A stretch of DNA of 64,000 nucleotides from positions 1 to 64,000 of the forward strand of contig SFEL01000009.1 of assembly GCA_004557245.1 (NCBI GenBank), in the 5' to 3' direction. The stretch comes from Clostridiales bacterium (GTDB lineage: Bacteria; Bacillota; Clostridia; Christensenellales; CAG-138). The stretch's first letter is position 1, and the number at the start of each line of letters is the position of its first letter. The position numbers and the translations under genes are program-made. Under the pieces are notes generated by a model. It had not been told where the DNA came from, made no database searches, and saw only the letters and a list, made by a program, of their open reading frames with translations. This document shows positions 32,429-40,799 of the stretch, piece after piece.

Positions 32429-33705
32429 TGTTTAAGACCCTCATTAACGCCTGGAATGCAAAGGATATCCGTACAAAGATGCTGTATACGCTTCTTCTGG
32501 TAGTGATATACCGCTTCGGATCCTTTATTCCTGTGCCCGGAGTAGACGCCAGCAAGATAGCGGCTGCTGCGGATACCTACAGCATACTGAGCTTCCTCAA
32601 CCTGCTTTCCGGCGGCAACTTCGGTCAGTTTACCATCTTTGCCATGGGTATTACGCCTTACATCACCGGCAGTATAATCATTCAGCTTCTGACCATTGCT
32701 ATCCCATCTCTGGAGAAGATGGCCAAGGAGGAAGATGGCCGTGAAAAGATCGAGCGCATTACCCGCTACACCGGTATCGGTCTCGCTCTGGTGCAGAGCA
32801 TCGGTATCGTATCCGGTCTGCAGAATCAGGCGCAGATCGTTACCAATCCGGGCTTCCTTTCCTACGCTACTATCGGCATTGTCTGTACAGCAGGTACTGC
32901 CTTCCTGGTATGGCTGGGCGAAAGGATAACCGATAAGGGCATTGGCAACGGTATTTCCTTCATAATCTTTACTTCCATAGTATCCTCCGTACCTCAGGTG
33001 ATAGTGTCCCTGGTATCCAACGTGATAATGGGAACCTACAAGTGGTGGATACTGCCCGTACTGCTCGTGTTCGTTCTGATCATGGTAGCAGGCGTGGTAG
33101 CAGTAGACCGTGCGGTTCGCCGCATTCCTGTACAGTATGCCAAGCGCGTAGTAGGCCGCAAGATGTACGGCGGCCAGAGCACCAACATTCCCCTCAAGGC
33201 CAATGCGAACGGCGTTATGCCTCTGATATTCGCAATGACCCTTATGCAGGTGCCCGGCATGATCGGCCAGTTCTGGCCCAACAGCGGCTTCTACCAGTTC
33301 TATCAGAAGTATCTGATCCCTGGCCAAACCGCTATCGGCGGCATCGTATATTACGTGATATACGCCCTGCTTATCATAGCTTTCGCATACTTCTACAGCT
33401 CTATCTCCTTCAACCCCATCGAGATAAGCAAGAACCTTCAGCAGAACGGCGGCTTTATCCCCGGCATCCGTCCCGGCAAGCCCACAGGCGAATATCTGGC
33501 CAAGATATGCAACCGCCTGACTCTGTTCGGTGCGTTCTTCCTTATGCTGATAGCTATAATCCCCGCGCTGCTCATGAGCTCCTTCGGCCTCAATTCCATG
33601 TTTGGCCCTACCAGCATACTGATAATGGTCAGCGTTGCTCTGGAGACCTCGGAACAGCTCGAGTCCATGATGCTCATGCGTCATTACAAGGGATTCCTCG
33701 GTTAA
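32428..33705 (+). CDS. secY: Protein translocase subunit SecY
   Basis: 425 residues with ten membrane helices, including the plug region after helix 1 and typical GITPYITGSIIIQLL and GIRPGKPTGEYL. It is the protein-conducting channel that works with SecE, SecG and SecA. Start overlaps rplO. Confidence 0.98.
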   Translation: MFKTLINAWNAKDIRTKMLYTLLLVVIYRFGSFIPVPGVDASKIAAAADTYSILSFLNLLSGGNFGQFTIFAMGITPYITGSIIIQLLTIAIPSLEKMAKEEDGREKIERITRYTGIGLALVQSIGIVSGLQNQAQIVTNPGFLSYATIGIVCTAGTAFLVWLGERITDKGIGNGISFIIFTSIVSSVPQVIVSLVSNVIMGTYKWWILPVLLVFVLIMVAGVVAVDRAVRRIPVQYAKRVVGRKMYGGQSTNIPLKANANGVMPLIFAMTLMQVPGMIGQFWPNSGFYQFYQKYLIPGQTAIGGIVYYVIYALLIIAFAYFYSSISFNPIEISKNLQQNGGFIPGIRPGKPTGEYLAKICNRLTLFGAFFLMLIAIIPALLMSSFGLNSMFGPTSILIMVSVALETSEQLESMMLMRHYKGFLG

Positions 33706-33724
33706 TACGAAAAGGATACGTCCT

Positions 33725-34348
33725 ATGAAGCTTGTATTTTTAGGTCCTCCGGGTGCGGGCAAAGGCACCCAGGCTGAAAAAATATGCGAGTATTTCGGCA
33801 TTGCCCACATCTCTACCGGCGACATGCTTCGCCGGGAGATGCGGGAAGGGACGGAGCTTGGCAATGCTGCCAAGGCCGTCATAGAAGCGGGCGGACTTGT
33901 GAGCGATGATATCATAATCGGCATGGTCAAGAACCGCGTCAATGAGCCGGACTGCGAAAATGGTTTTCTTTTAGACGGTTTCCCTCGCACCATAGCCCAG
34001 GCTGAAGCCCTGGAGGGCATAACGGCCGTGGATATGGCAGTTAATATCGACGTACCCGCTGGGGTACTGGTGGATCGAATAAGCGGACGCCGTATGTGCA
34101 GCGGCTGCGGAGCAGGCTATCATATATCCAAGTACACAAGGGACACCTGCGAAAAGTGCGGCGCTCCCCTGTACATTCGCGATGATGATAAGCCGGAAAC
34201 GGTTTTGAACCGCATCAGCGTTTACAACGATAAGACCCAGCCTCTCATAGATTTCTATGACAACAAGGGTCTGCTCAAAAACGTTGACGGCAACAGGACG
34301 CCTGAAGAAGTGCTTGCCGACATAAAGGCGCTTGTGGAGAGTATCTGA
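33725..34348 (+). CDS. adk: Adenylate kinase, zinc-LID type
   Basis: 207 residues with P-loop GPPGAGKGTQ (residues 7-16) and a LID domain containing four zinc-ligand cysteines (Cys125, 128, 142, 145), as in Gram-positive enzymes. It interconverts ATP+AMP and 2 ADP. Its TGA overlaps the map ATG. Confidence 0.97.
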   Translation: MKLVFLGPPGAGKGTQAEKICEYFGIAHISTGDMLRREMREGTELGNAAKAVIEAGGLVSDDIIIGMVKNRVNEPDCENGFLLDGFPRTIAQAEALEGITAVDMAVNIDVPAGVLVDRISGRRMCSGCGAGYHISKYTRDTCEKCGAPLYIRDDDKPETVLNRISVYNDKTQPLIDFYDNKGLLKNVDGNRTPEEVLADIKALVESI

Positions 34349-35115
34349 TGCTCACTATCAAAAACGCTGCCGATATCGAAAAGATGAAGGCGGCAGGCCG
34401 CTTGACCGAAGATGTGCTTAAGCTAATGGCTGAGATGGCCAAGCCCGGCGTAACTACTGAAGAGCTGGACAAGGCCGCTGAAGAGCTTATACGCTCCCGC
34501 GGCGGCTCCCCCTCCTGCCTCGGCTATAACGGATATCCAAAGACCATCTGCACGTCGGTAAACGAGCAGGTAGTACACGGAATACCCGGTAAGTACAGGC
34601 TCAGGGACGGGGACATCGTAAGCTGTGATGTAGTCGCAAAGCTGGACGGCTTCCATGGCGACGCTACCAGGACGCTGCTCATAGGCGACGTGCCTGAGGA
34701 AACAAGACGGCTGGTAAAGGTAACAGAAGAGTGCTTCTTTGAAGGGCTTAAGTTCGCAAGGGTCGGATACCGCATATCCGACATATCCGCCGCTATCCAA
34801 AAGCATGCCGAGTCAAATGGCTACGGCGTGGTAAGGGATATGATAGGACACGGAATAGGGCGGGAAATGCACGAATCCCCCGATGTACCAAATTACGTCG
34901 GCGGCAGATACGGCAGAGGAATACGCCTTATCCCCGGCATGACCATAGCTATCGAACCCATGATAAACATGGGCACGTGGCAGATAAAGCTAATGCCAGA
35001 CGGCTGGACGGCAGTAACTGCCGACGGCAAACCCAGCGCGCATTATGAGAATACCGTTGCGATAACCGACGGCGATCCCATTATCCTGACCCTCAGCGAG
35101 GATAACCATGCATAA
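34348..35115 (+). CDS. map: Type I methionine aminopeptidase
   Basis: 255 residues. The metal ligands are readable: Asp in SCDVVAKLDG, Asp in FHGDATRT, His in IGHGIGREMHE, Glu in AIEPMIN and Glu in HYENTVAI. It removes N-terminal methionine. It overlaps adk upstream and the KOW-protein gene downstream by 8 bases. Confidence 0.97.
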   Translation: MLTIKNAADIEKMKAAGRLTEDVLKLMAEMAKPGVTTEELDKAAEELIRSRGGSPSCLGYNGYPKTICTSVNEQVVHGIPGKYRLRDGDIVSCDVVAKLDGFHGDATRTLLIGDVPEETRRLVKVTEECFFEGLKFARVGYRISDISAAIQKHAESNGYGVVRDMIGHGIGREMHESPDVPNYVGGRYGRGIRLIPGMTIAIEPMINMGTWQIKLMPDGWTAVTADGKPSAHYENTVAITDGDPIILTLSEDNHA

Positions 35116-35395
35116 CGACATAATCGGAAGCATAGTTACCTCTAAGGCGGGCAGAGATAAAGGTCGTACCTTTGTTGTGACAGCTACGGAGGGCGAAGAA
35201 TTTGTGATGCTGGCTGATGGCGAAACGAGGAGAGTGTCGCGGCCCAAAAAGAAAAAGCTCAAGCATCTGAGCTTTGAGGAGGGCCGGCTGGAGGTTACAA
35301 AGCTTCCGGAAGATGCGATGCTTGCGGACGCAGCCATAAGAAAGAGCCTGAGCAGTTTAGGCTATAAGGACAAAACCGTATCCAAGGAGGAATAG
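35108..35395 (+). CDS. KOW-domain RNA-binding protein (L14e/L6e/L27e type)
   Basis: 95 residues; the N-terminal half (DIIGSIVTSKAGRDKGRTFVV) is a KOW motif related to archaeal and eukaryotic L14e, followed by a basic stretch SRPKKKKLKHLS. This gene is regularly found between map and infA in Clostridia and is presumed to bind ribosomal RNA, but its role is not established. Confidence 0.85.
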   Translation: MHNDIIGSIVTSKAGRDKGRTFVVTATEGEEFVMLADGETRRVSRPKKKKLKHLSFEEGRLEVTKLPEDAMLADAAIRKSLSSLGYKDKTVSKEE

Positions 35396-35396
35396 C

Positions 35397-35618
35397 TTGT
35401 CTAAGACGGACGTAATCGAAGTTGAAGGCGTCGTTACTGATTCTTTCCCCAACGCCATGTTCGAGGTGGAGTTGGTAAACGGCCATAAAATATTGGCGCA
35501 CATTTCCGGTAAGCTTAGAATGAACTTCATTCGCATACTGCCGGGAGATAAGGTGACAGTAGAGCTGTCCCCGTACGATTTGACACGCGGCCGCATAACG
35601 TGGCGCACCAAGAACTAA
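35397..35618 (+). CDS. infA: Translation initiation factor IF-1
   Basis: 73 residues, an S1-like OB fold (IEVEGVVTDSFPNAMFEVEL, GKLRMNFIRILPGDKVTVELSPYDL). It starts with TTG at 35397, supported by AAGGAGG. It binds the A site of the 30S subunit in initiation. Confidence 0.97.
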   Translation: MSKTDVIEVEGVVTDSFPNAMFEVELVNGHKILAHISGKLRMNFIRILPGDKVTVELSPYDLTRGRITWRTKN

Positions 35619-35633
35619 CAGGAGGAAGATACA

Positions 35634-35747
35634 ATGAAAGTAAGGCCTTCCGTAAAGCCCATTTGTGAAAAGTGCAAGATCATCAAGCGTAAAGGCCGCA
35701 TCATGGTGATCTGCGAGAACCCCAAGCATAAACAGAAGCAGGGTTAA
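35634..35747 (+). CDS. rpmJ: 50S ribosomal protein L36
   Basis: A 37-residue protein starting MKVRPSVKPICEKCKIIKR. Zinc ligands C11 and C14, then a later Cys and His (VICENPKHKQ), make the C+ form. AGGAGG lies 9 bases before the ATG. It is the last gene before a 523-base gap. Confidence 0.97.
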   Translation: MKVRPSVKPICEKCKIIKRKGRIMVICENPKHKQKQG

Positions 35748-35767
35748 TCGACCCATTCTCACAATTT

Positions 35768-35881
35768 CCGCCGGGCGCCGTATAAGGCACTATCCTTATG
35801 CGGCGGCTTGCGGCGGGGGTAAAAGCCAAACTGACGAAAAAATCGCCAGTTTTTGGTATATTTCGGGCAAAAAAATGCCCG
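35768..35881 (+). promoter_or_regulatory. Three successive hairpins after rpmJ
   Basis: A very strong hairpin (35768-35816, about 19 pairs around loop CACTAT) is followed by CCAAACTG/CAGTTTTTGG (35826-35856) and CGGGCA/TGCCCG (35864-35881). None has a classical long T-run directly after, although the second has a TTTTT arm. They probably end or process the spc transcript before the new promoter. Confidence 0.65.
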
Positions 35882-35888
35882 AGTGCTG

Positions 35889-35918
35889 TTGACAAAACAA
35901 TATGATAATTGATACAAT
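35889..35918 (+). promoter_or_regulatory. Internal promoter for rpsM-rpsK-rpsD-rpoA-rplQ
   Basis: A perfect TTGACA (35889-35894) and TACAAT (35913-35918) spaced by 18 bp. It makes the alpha-operon genes a separately controlled transcript. Confidence 0.85.
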
Positions 35919-35924
35919 ATTTAA

Positions 35925-36270
35925 GTTGCCGCAGTAGCGTTGTACGCTGCTGCAAATGTCGTGTTTTAAGCACGTTGAATCAGATAAGTCCTTGTCTTTC
36001 GGGCGGCTGCCGCATTTATGCTGAATGCGGAATTCCGAATCTCAAGTACCTATATATCTCCGACGCGGACCTTTGAGTCTGCCGAGGGGCGGGAATATCC
36101 AACCAATATTCCCCTGCGGCGGCGCAAGCCGGCTGCACGCGGCGTCTGACCCGCGCCGTGATAACCCACAAGGCGGGTGCTCATACGGGCGCCCCTGCAA
36201 AGGCGAAAGCCTTATGCACACAGCTCGCCATAGCTGTGAAACCAAATTTATTACGGAGGTAAGTAAATCA
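35925..36270 (+). ncRNA. Long structured leader of the alpha operon
   Basis: About 345 bases between the promoter and rpsM. Hairpins in order: 35931-35953 (9-bp stem, TTGTA loop), CGTG/CACG near 35959-35974, CCGCATT/AATGCGG (36010-36030), a long stem 36081-36120 with loop CCAACC(A), GGC-GAAA-GCC near 36197-36215, and CACAGCT/AGCTGTG near 36217-36238. Such a leader suggests autogenous control, by S4 or another product, but I cannot match it to a described r-protein leader. Confidence 0.55.
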
Positions 36271-36639
36271 ATGGCACGTATTTCTGGCGTTGACCTGCCA
36301 AGAGACAAGCGAATTGAGATCGGCCTGACCTACATTTACGGTATCGGCCGCAAGACCGCTTCGGACATTCTCGCAGCCACCGGCGTTGATCCCGACATTC
36401 GCGTACGCGATCTGTCCGAGGATGACGTGAGCAAGCTCAGAGAGTACATCGACCACCATGTAAAGGTAGAGGGCGACCTCAGGCGCGAGACTTCCATGAA
36501 CATCAAGCGCCTCATCGAGATCGGCTGCTATCGCGGTGTTCGTCATCGTAAGGGCCTGCCCGTTCGTGGTCAGAGCACCAAGCAGAACGCTCGTACCCGC
36601 AAGGGTCCCAAGCGCGCTGTAGGCGGAAGAAAGAAGTAA
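36271..36639 (+). CDS. rpsM: 30S ribosomal protein S13
   Basis: 122 residues from the ATG at 36271 (MARISGVDLPRDKRIEI), with GGAGG upstream. The frame stays open for 82 more codons upstream, but that is the structured leader. The basic C-terminus (GLPVRGQSTKQNARTRKGPK) contacts P-site tRNA. Confidence 0.98.
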   Translation: MARISGVDLPRDKRIEIGLTYIYGIGRKTASDILAATGVDPDIRVRDLSEDDVSKLREYIDHHVKVEGDLRRETSMNIKRLIEIGCYRGVRHRKGLPVRGQSTKQNARTRKGPKRAVGGRKK

Positions 36640-36654
36640 GGAGGGAATTAAGCA

Positions 36655-37062
36655 ATGGCAGCAACTAAAGGCAAAGTCAAGAAGGCCGTAAGCCGCAAGC
36701 GCCGTGAGAAAAAGAACATTGAGCGCGGTGCAGCTCACATTCGTTCCTCCTTCAACAACACTATGGTTACTATTACCGATGTGAACGGCAATGCTATATC
36801 CTGGGCATCCGCAGGCGGCCTCGGCTTCCGCGGCAGCAGGAAGAGCACTCCCTTCGCAGCGCAGATGGCTTCCGAGACCGCAGCAAAGGCCGCTATGGAG
36901 CATGGCCTTCGCACCGTTGAGGTCTTTGTAAAGGGCCCTGGTTCCGGTCGTGAAGCCGCCATCCGTGCACTGCAGAGCGCCGGTTTGGACATTACCCTCA
37001 TCAAGGACGTGACTCCTATCCCCCATAACGGATGCCGTCCGCCCAAGCGCAGAAGAGTTTAA
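36655..37062 (+). CDS. rpsK: 30S ribosomal protein S11
   Basis: 135 residues; GAAHIRSSFNNTMVTITDV, GFRGSRKSTPFAAQ and the end IPHNGCRPPKRRRV are typical. It lies on the 30S platform near the Shine-Dalgarno helix. Confidence 0.98.
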   Translation: MAATKGKVKKAVSRKRREKKNIERGAAHIRSSFNNTMVTITDVNGNAISWASAGGLGFRGSRKSTPFAAQMASETAAKAAMEHGLRTVEVFVKGPGSGREAAIRALQSAGLDITLIKDVTPIPHNGCRPPKRRRV

Positions 37063-37074
37063 GGAGGCACTACA

Positions 37075-37704
37075 ATGGCAAGATATACAGAATCTGTTTG
37101 CAGGCAGTGCCGCAGGGAAGGCGTTAAGCTGTTCCTTAAGGGCGACCGCTGCTATACCGCTAAGTGCGCGGTAGTAAAGCGTCACACTATCCCCGGCCAG
37201 CATGGCCAGTCCCGTCAGCGTAAGATGTCTGAATACGGCATTCAGCTCCGTGAGAAGCAGAAGTGCCGCAGGGCCTATGGTATATCCGAGTCCCAGTTCA
37301 GGAAATACTATGACATGGCTACCAACATGCGCGGCGTAACAGGCGACAACATGCTGTTCCTTTTGGAGCGCAGGCTGGATAACGTAGTCTATCGCCTTGG
37401 TCTCGCCGACAGCCGTCCTATGGCCCGTCAGATGGTCAACCATGGCCTGATCCTGGTTGACGGCAAGAAAGTAGACATCGCCAGCTACCTGGTAAAGCCC
37501 GGTCAGACCGTCTCCGTACGCGACAAGAGCCGCGATATGGAGAACCTGAAAGAGCTCCGTGAGCAGGGCGCTTCCAAGCCCATTCCCAAGTGGCTTGAGC
37601 TGGATGCAGATAAGCTCACTGGCAAGGTTGTTGCTATGCCGCAGCGTGACGATATCGACCTCACCGTTGAGGAACACCTCATCGTCGAGTTCTACTCCAG
37701 ATAA
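37075..37704 (+). CDS. rpsD: 30S ribosomal protein S4, zinc type
   Basis: 209 residues with an N-terminal zinc knuckle (CRQCRREG, then CYTAKC) and the S4 RNA-binding domain (RLDNVVYRLGLADSRPMARQ). A 16S assembly initiator and, in several bacteria, the repressor of the alpha operon or its own gene. Confidence 0.97.
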   Translation: MARYTESVCRQCRREGVKLFLKGDRCYTAKCAVVKRHTIPGQHGQSRQRKMSEYGIQLREKQKCRRAYGISESQFRKYYDMATNMRGVTGDNMLFLLERRLDNVVYRLGLADSRPMARQMVNHGLILVDGKKVDIASYLVKPGQTVSVRDKSRDMENLKELREQGASKPIPKWLELDADKLTGKVVAMPQRDDIDLTVEEHLIVEFYSR

Positions 37705-37766
37705 TGGAAATCGTAACGCTTACTGCCCTAATCGACTGACCACAAAGCAAGAGAGGGGATATGTAA

Positions 37767-38708
37767 ATGATAGAAATAGAAAGGCCCAAGATCGAGTGCG
37801 TAGAGCTTACTGGAAGCTATGGCAAGTTTGTCGTAGAGCCTCTTGAGCGCGGCTTCGGAATAACTCTGGGTAACTCACTCCGCCGCGTGCTGCTTTCTTC
37901 GCTGCCCGGCGTAGCGGTATCCTCTGTTAAGATCGACGGTGTGCTCCACGAGTTCTCCACTGTTCCCGGCGTAAGAGAAGACGTAACTGAGATAATCCTC
38001 AACCTCAAAGAGCTTTGCATGAAGATGCATTGCGATGGCACAAAGAAGGTCATCATCGATGCTTCCGGCGCCTGCGAAGTAAAGGCAGGGGACATGATAG
38101 TCGATTCCGACGTTGAGATCGTAAATCCCGACCTGCACATTGCAACGCTGGACGAGGGCGCTAAGCTCTATATGGAAATAATCGTAGAATCCGGCCGAGG
38201 CTATGTTTCCGCCGACAAGAATAAGCGTGACGATATGCCTATAGGCCAGATCGCGGTTGACTCCATATTCACTCCTATCCGCAAAGTCAACTTCACCGTA
38301 GAAGACACCCGCGTAGGCCAGATCACCGACTACGATAAGCTCACCCTTGAAGTCTGGACTGATGACACCATTAAGCCCGACGAGGCGGTAAGTCTCGCGG
38401 CAAAGATACTCACTGAGCATCTTATGTTGTTTATCAACCTGACCGAGCATGTGCAGGGCGTCGAGATCATGGTGGAGAAGGAAGAGGACAAGAAGGAAAA
38501 GATACTCGAGATGACAATCGAGGAGCTTGACCTCTCAGTCCGTTCCTATAATTGCCTCAAGCGCGCAGGCATCAACACGGTTGATGAGCTGGTGCAGCGC
38601 AATGAGGAAGAAATGATGAAGGTGCGTAACCTCGGCCGCAAGTCCCTTGAGGAAGTACAGCAGAAGCTGGTCGGCCTTGGTCTCTCCCTCCGTCACAGCG
38701 AAGACTAA
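37767..38708 (+). CDS. rpoA: RNA polymerase alpha subunit
   Basis: 313 residues. The N-terminal assembly domain (GFGITLGNSLRRVLLSSLPG) and the C-terminal helix-hairpin-helix domain (SVRSYNCLKRAGINTVDELV) that binds UP elements and activators are both complete. GAGAGGGG precedes the ATG. Confidence 0.98.
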   Translation: MIEIERPKIECVELTGSYGKFVVEPLERGFGITLGNSLRRVLLSSLPGVAVSSVKIDGVLHEFSTVPGVREDVTEIILNLKELCMKMHCDGTKKVIIDASGACEVKAGDMIVDSDVEIVNPDLHIATLDEGAKLYMEIIVESGRGYVSADKNKRDDMPIGQIAVDSIFTPIRKVNFTVEDTRVGQITDYDKLTLEVWTDDTIKPDEAVSLAAKILTEHLMLFINLTEHVQGVEIMVEKEEDKKEKILEMTIEELDLSVRSYNCLKRAGINTVDELVQRNEEEMMKVRNLGRKSLEEVQQKLVGLGLSLRHSED

Positions 38709-38741
38709 ACCCTTAAACGAACATTATCAGGAGGAACTAAT

Positions 38742-39233
38742 ATGCCAAACCGTAAACTGGGTAAGGCGAGCGACCAGCGCGACGCGATGCTTCGCAACCT
38801 GACCACCGCGCTCCTGTGGAACGGCAAGATCGTCACCACTGAAAAGCGGGCTAAGGAAGTTCGTCCCATCGCCGAGAAGCTCATCACACTCGCTGTAAGC
38901 GAATATAAGAACACTACTACCGTTGAAAAGGAAACCCGCAACGATAAGCAGCAGATCGTAAAGGTTGAGAAGACCAACGACCTGCCCAGCAAGCTCCATG
39001 CCCGCAGGCAGATCATGTCCTATCTCTATGACATTCCCGCCGCTAAGAACGAGAAGGAGTCTAAGAGCGAGTACAAGGCCCGCACCAAGGGCCACGCTCA
39101 CCCTGTTGTAGAGAAGCTATTCAACGAGATCGCCCCCAAGTACGAGGGACGCAACGGCGGCTACACCCGTATCCTCAAGATGGGTCCCCGTCGTGGCGAC
39201 GCTGCCGAGATGGCCGTAATCGAGCTCATCTAA
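38742..39233 (+). CDS. rplQ: 50S ribosomal protein L17, with internal insertion
   Basis: 163 residues, longer than the usual 110-130. The core ends match (NRKLGKASDQRDAMLRNL; TRILKMGPRRGDAAEMAVIEL). The extra residues lie in the middle: a charged segment TVEKETRNDKQQIVKVEKTN near 70-90 and KNEKESKSEYKARTKGHAHP near 110-130. Last gene of the block, followed by a strong terminator. Confidence 0.96.
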   Translation: MPNRKLGKASDQRDAMLRNLTTALLWNGKIVTTEKRAKEVRPIAEKLITLAVSEYKNTTTVEKETRNDKQQIVKVEKTNDLPSKLHARRQIMSYLYDIPAAKNEKESKSEYKARTKGHAHPVVEKLFNEIAPKYEGRNGGYTRILKMGPRRGDAAEMAVIELI

Positions 39234-39247
39234 GTGCATAAAAATAA

Positions 39248-39280
39248 CAGCACTCTGAACTTTCAGAGTGCTGTTTTTTT
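39248..39280 (+). terminator. Terminator of the alpha operon
   Basis: A perfect 11-bp stem CAGCACTCTGA/TCAGAGTGCTG with loop ACTT and seven T residues. Confidence 0.95.
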
Positions 39281-39307
39281 ATTTTCGGTGCAAGAAAGCC
39301 TGGCGGC

Positions 39308-39760
39308 TTAGAAATGCATATAGTCGGAGATACGGCTGAAGATAGCCGTGGTAGTGCCCGCAAGAAGGGCAGCCAGCGCAATGCCGGCCACGGTAAATAC
39401 TATACCGATAGCCGCCCAGATGAGCTGCGCACGGGACCAGTTTTTGCGGTTTTCATTGGTGTCAGCAGAGAACCCCCACACACAGTACATAACTATGCGC
39501 AATATGGGTACCTTTGTTACCAGCTCCATGAGGAAATAATCCCACATGCTCAGAACCCTTCCGTCAGAGGGTGCGCCGGGGGCGGAGGGAGCGCTTTTAT
39601 GGTATGTCTCGCCGGTAGGGGCGGTGTAGGTGTGCTGATCCGAGTCAGCACCGGCATCGGTGTTGGGGGCAGTATACTGCTCGTGCAGCCTTATGCCGCA
39701 GTCAGTGCAGAAAACAGCGTCATCGCGGTATTCCTTGCCGCATTTAGGACACTTTATCAT
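39308..39760 (-). CDS. Zinc-ribbon membrane protein of unknown function
   Basis: 150 residues. An N-terminal zinc ribbon (CPKCG...CTDCG, residues 4-22) is followed by a Pro/Ala/Thr-rich linker and two hydrophobic stretches (about residues 74-95 and 110-140). GGAGGT precedes the ATG. It is convergent with rplQ. No catalytic motif is visible. Confidence 0.8.
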   Translation of the reverse strand: MIKCPKCGKEYRDDAVFCTDCGIRLHEQYTAPNTDAGADSDQHTYTAPTGETYHKSAPSAPGAPSDGRVLSMWDYFLMELVTKVPILRIVMYCVWGFSADTNENRKNWSRAQLIWAAIGIVFTVAGIALAALLAGTTTAIFSRISDYMHF

Positions 39761-39931
39761 TATAAATACCTCCGTATATCTTATTCGTTAAGATTATACC
39801 ACAGCGTGGGGCTGAAAAATAAGGTATTTTGGTGTAAACAAAGAAAGTATTAAGAAACATTTTGAGAATTGCCTGCCTTTTGCCGAACTTTATAATCAAA
39901 ACGTGAACTTGTGGAATAGTGACGTTAGGTA

Positions 39932-39940
39932 TGATATAAT
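39932..39940 (+). promoter_or_regulatory. Extended -10 promoter of the ecf operon
   Basis: TGATATAAT about 40 bases before the ecfA1 ATG; a weak TTGTGG lies at 39909-39914. Confidence 0.65.
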
Positions 39941-39980
39941 CAATTATTAAAGTGTATGACCAAGGAAGACGGCGGCAGAC

Positions 39981-40799
39981 ATGATAAAAATCGACCATGT
40001 AACTTACAGATATGATGAGGAGCATACCGCCCTCAAAGATATCTCACTCGAAATAAATAAGGGCGAAATGCTGGCCATAGTGGGCCATAATGGAAGCGGC
40101 AAGAGCACTCTCGCAAAGCATCTCAACGCGCTGCTTCTGCCCACCGCGGGTCATGTTACGGTAGAGGGAATGGATACTGCTGTAGAGGGCAACACCCTGA
40201 ATATACGCAAAAAGGTAGGAATGGTGTTCCAGAACCCGGATAACCAGATAGTCACTACCATAGTGGAGGAGGATGTTGCCTTTGGACCGGAAAACCTGGG
40301 GGTGCATCCGGAGGAGATACGCCGGCGCGTGAACGAATCGTTAAAGGCTGTTGGAATGGAAGCGTACGCGAGGAGCGCGCCGCATATGCTTTCCGGAGGC
40401 CAGAAGCAGCGCATTGCCATAGCCGGCATGCTGGCTATGGAGCCCGAGGTTCTGGTGCTGGACGAGGCTACGGCCATGCTGGATCCCCAGGGGCGACGGG
40501 ACGTGCTGGATATAGTAGGCCGCCTGAACAGGGAGCGCGGCATGACGGTAGTAATGATAACGCAATATATGGAAGAGGCGCTGGCGGCCGACCGGGTGAT
40601 AGTCATGGCCGACGGAATGCTGATAGCCCAGGGTACGCCGAGAGAGGTATTCAGCAGGGGGAGGGAACTCCGGGCCAACGGCCTTGACCTGCCGCCCATA
40701 GCTATGCTTCGCGATAAGCTTATAGACGGAGGGATGAATATACCGGCGGATGTCATAACAGCTGAGGAGCTTGCAGAAGCAATATGCCCATTGAAGTAA
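39981..40799 (+). CDS. ecfA1: ECF transporter ATPase A1
   Basis: 272 residues with Walker A GHNGSGKSTL, signature LSGGQKQRIAIAGM and Walker B VLVLDEATAMLDP. It is half of the energy-coupling pair that drives vitamin and metal uptake through interchangeable S components. Its 3' end overlaps ecfA2 by 16 bases. The location after rplQ is standard for Bacillota. Confidence 0.96.
   Translation: MIKIDHVTYRYDEEHTALKDISLEINKGEMLAIVGHNGSGKSTLAKHLNALLLPTAGHVTVEGMDTAVEGNTLNIRKKVGMVFQNPDNQIVTTIVEEDVAFGPENLGVHPEEIRRRVNESLKAVGMEAYARSAPHMLSGGQKQRIAIAGMLAMEPEVLVLDEATAMLDPQGRRDVLDIVGRLNRERGMTVVMITQYMEEALAADRVIVMADGMLIAQGTPREVFSRGRELRANGLDLPPIAMLRDKLIDGGMNIPADVITAEELAEAICPLK

Noticed and set aside
32089..34020. 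643-codon minus-strand frame opposite rplO, secY and adk
   Set aside because: It covers three certain genes on the other strand and has no family features.
36025..36270. 82-codon N-terminal extension of S13
   Set aside because: S13 normally begins MARISGVDLP, the ribosome site is just before that ATG, and the upstream sequence is a folded leader.
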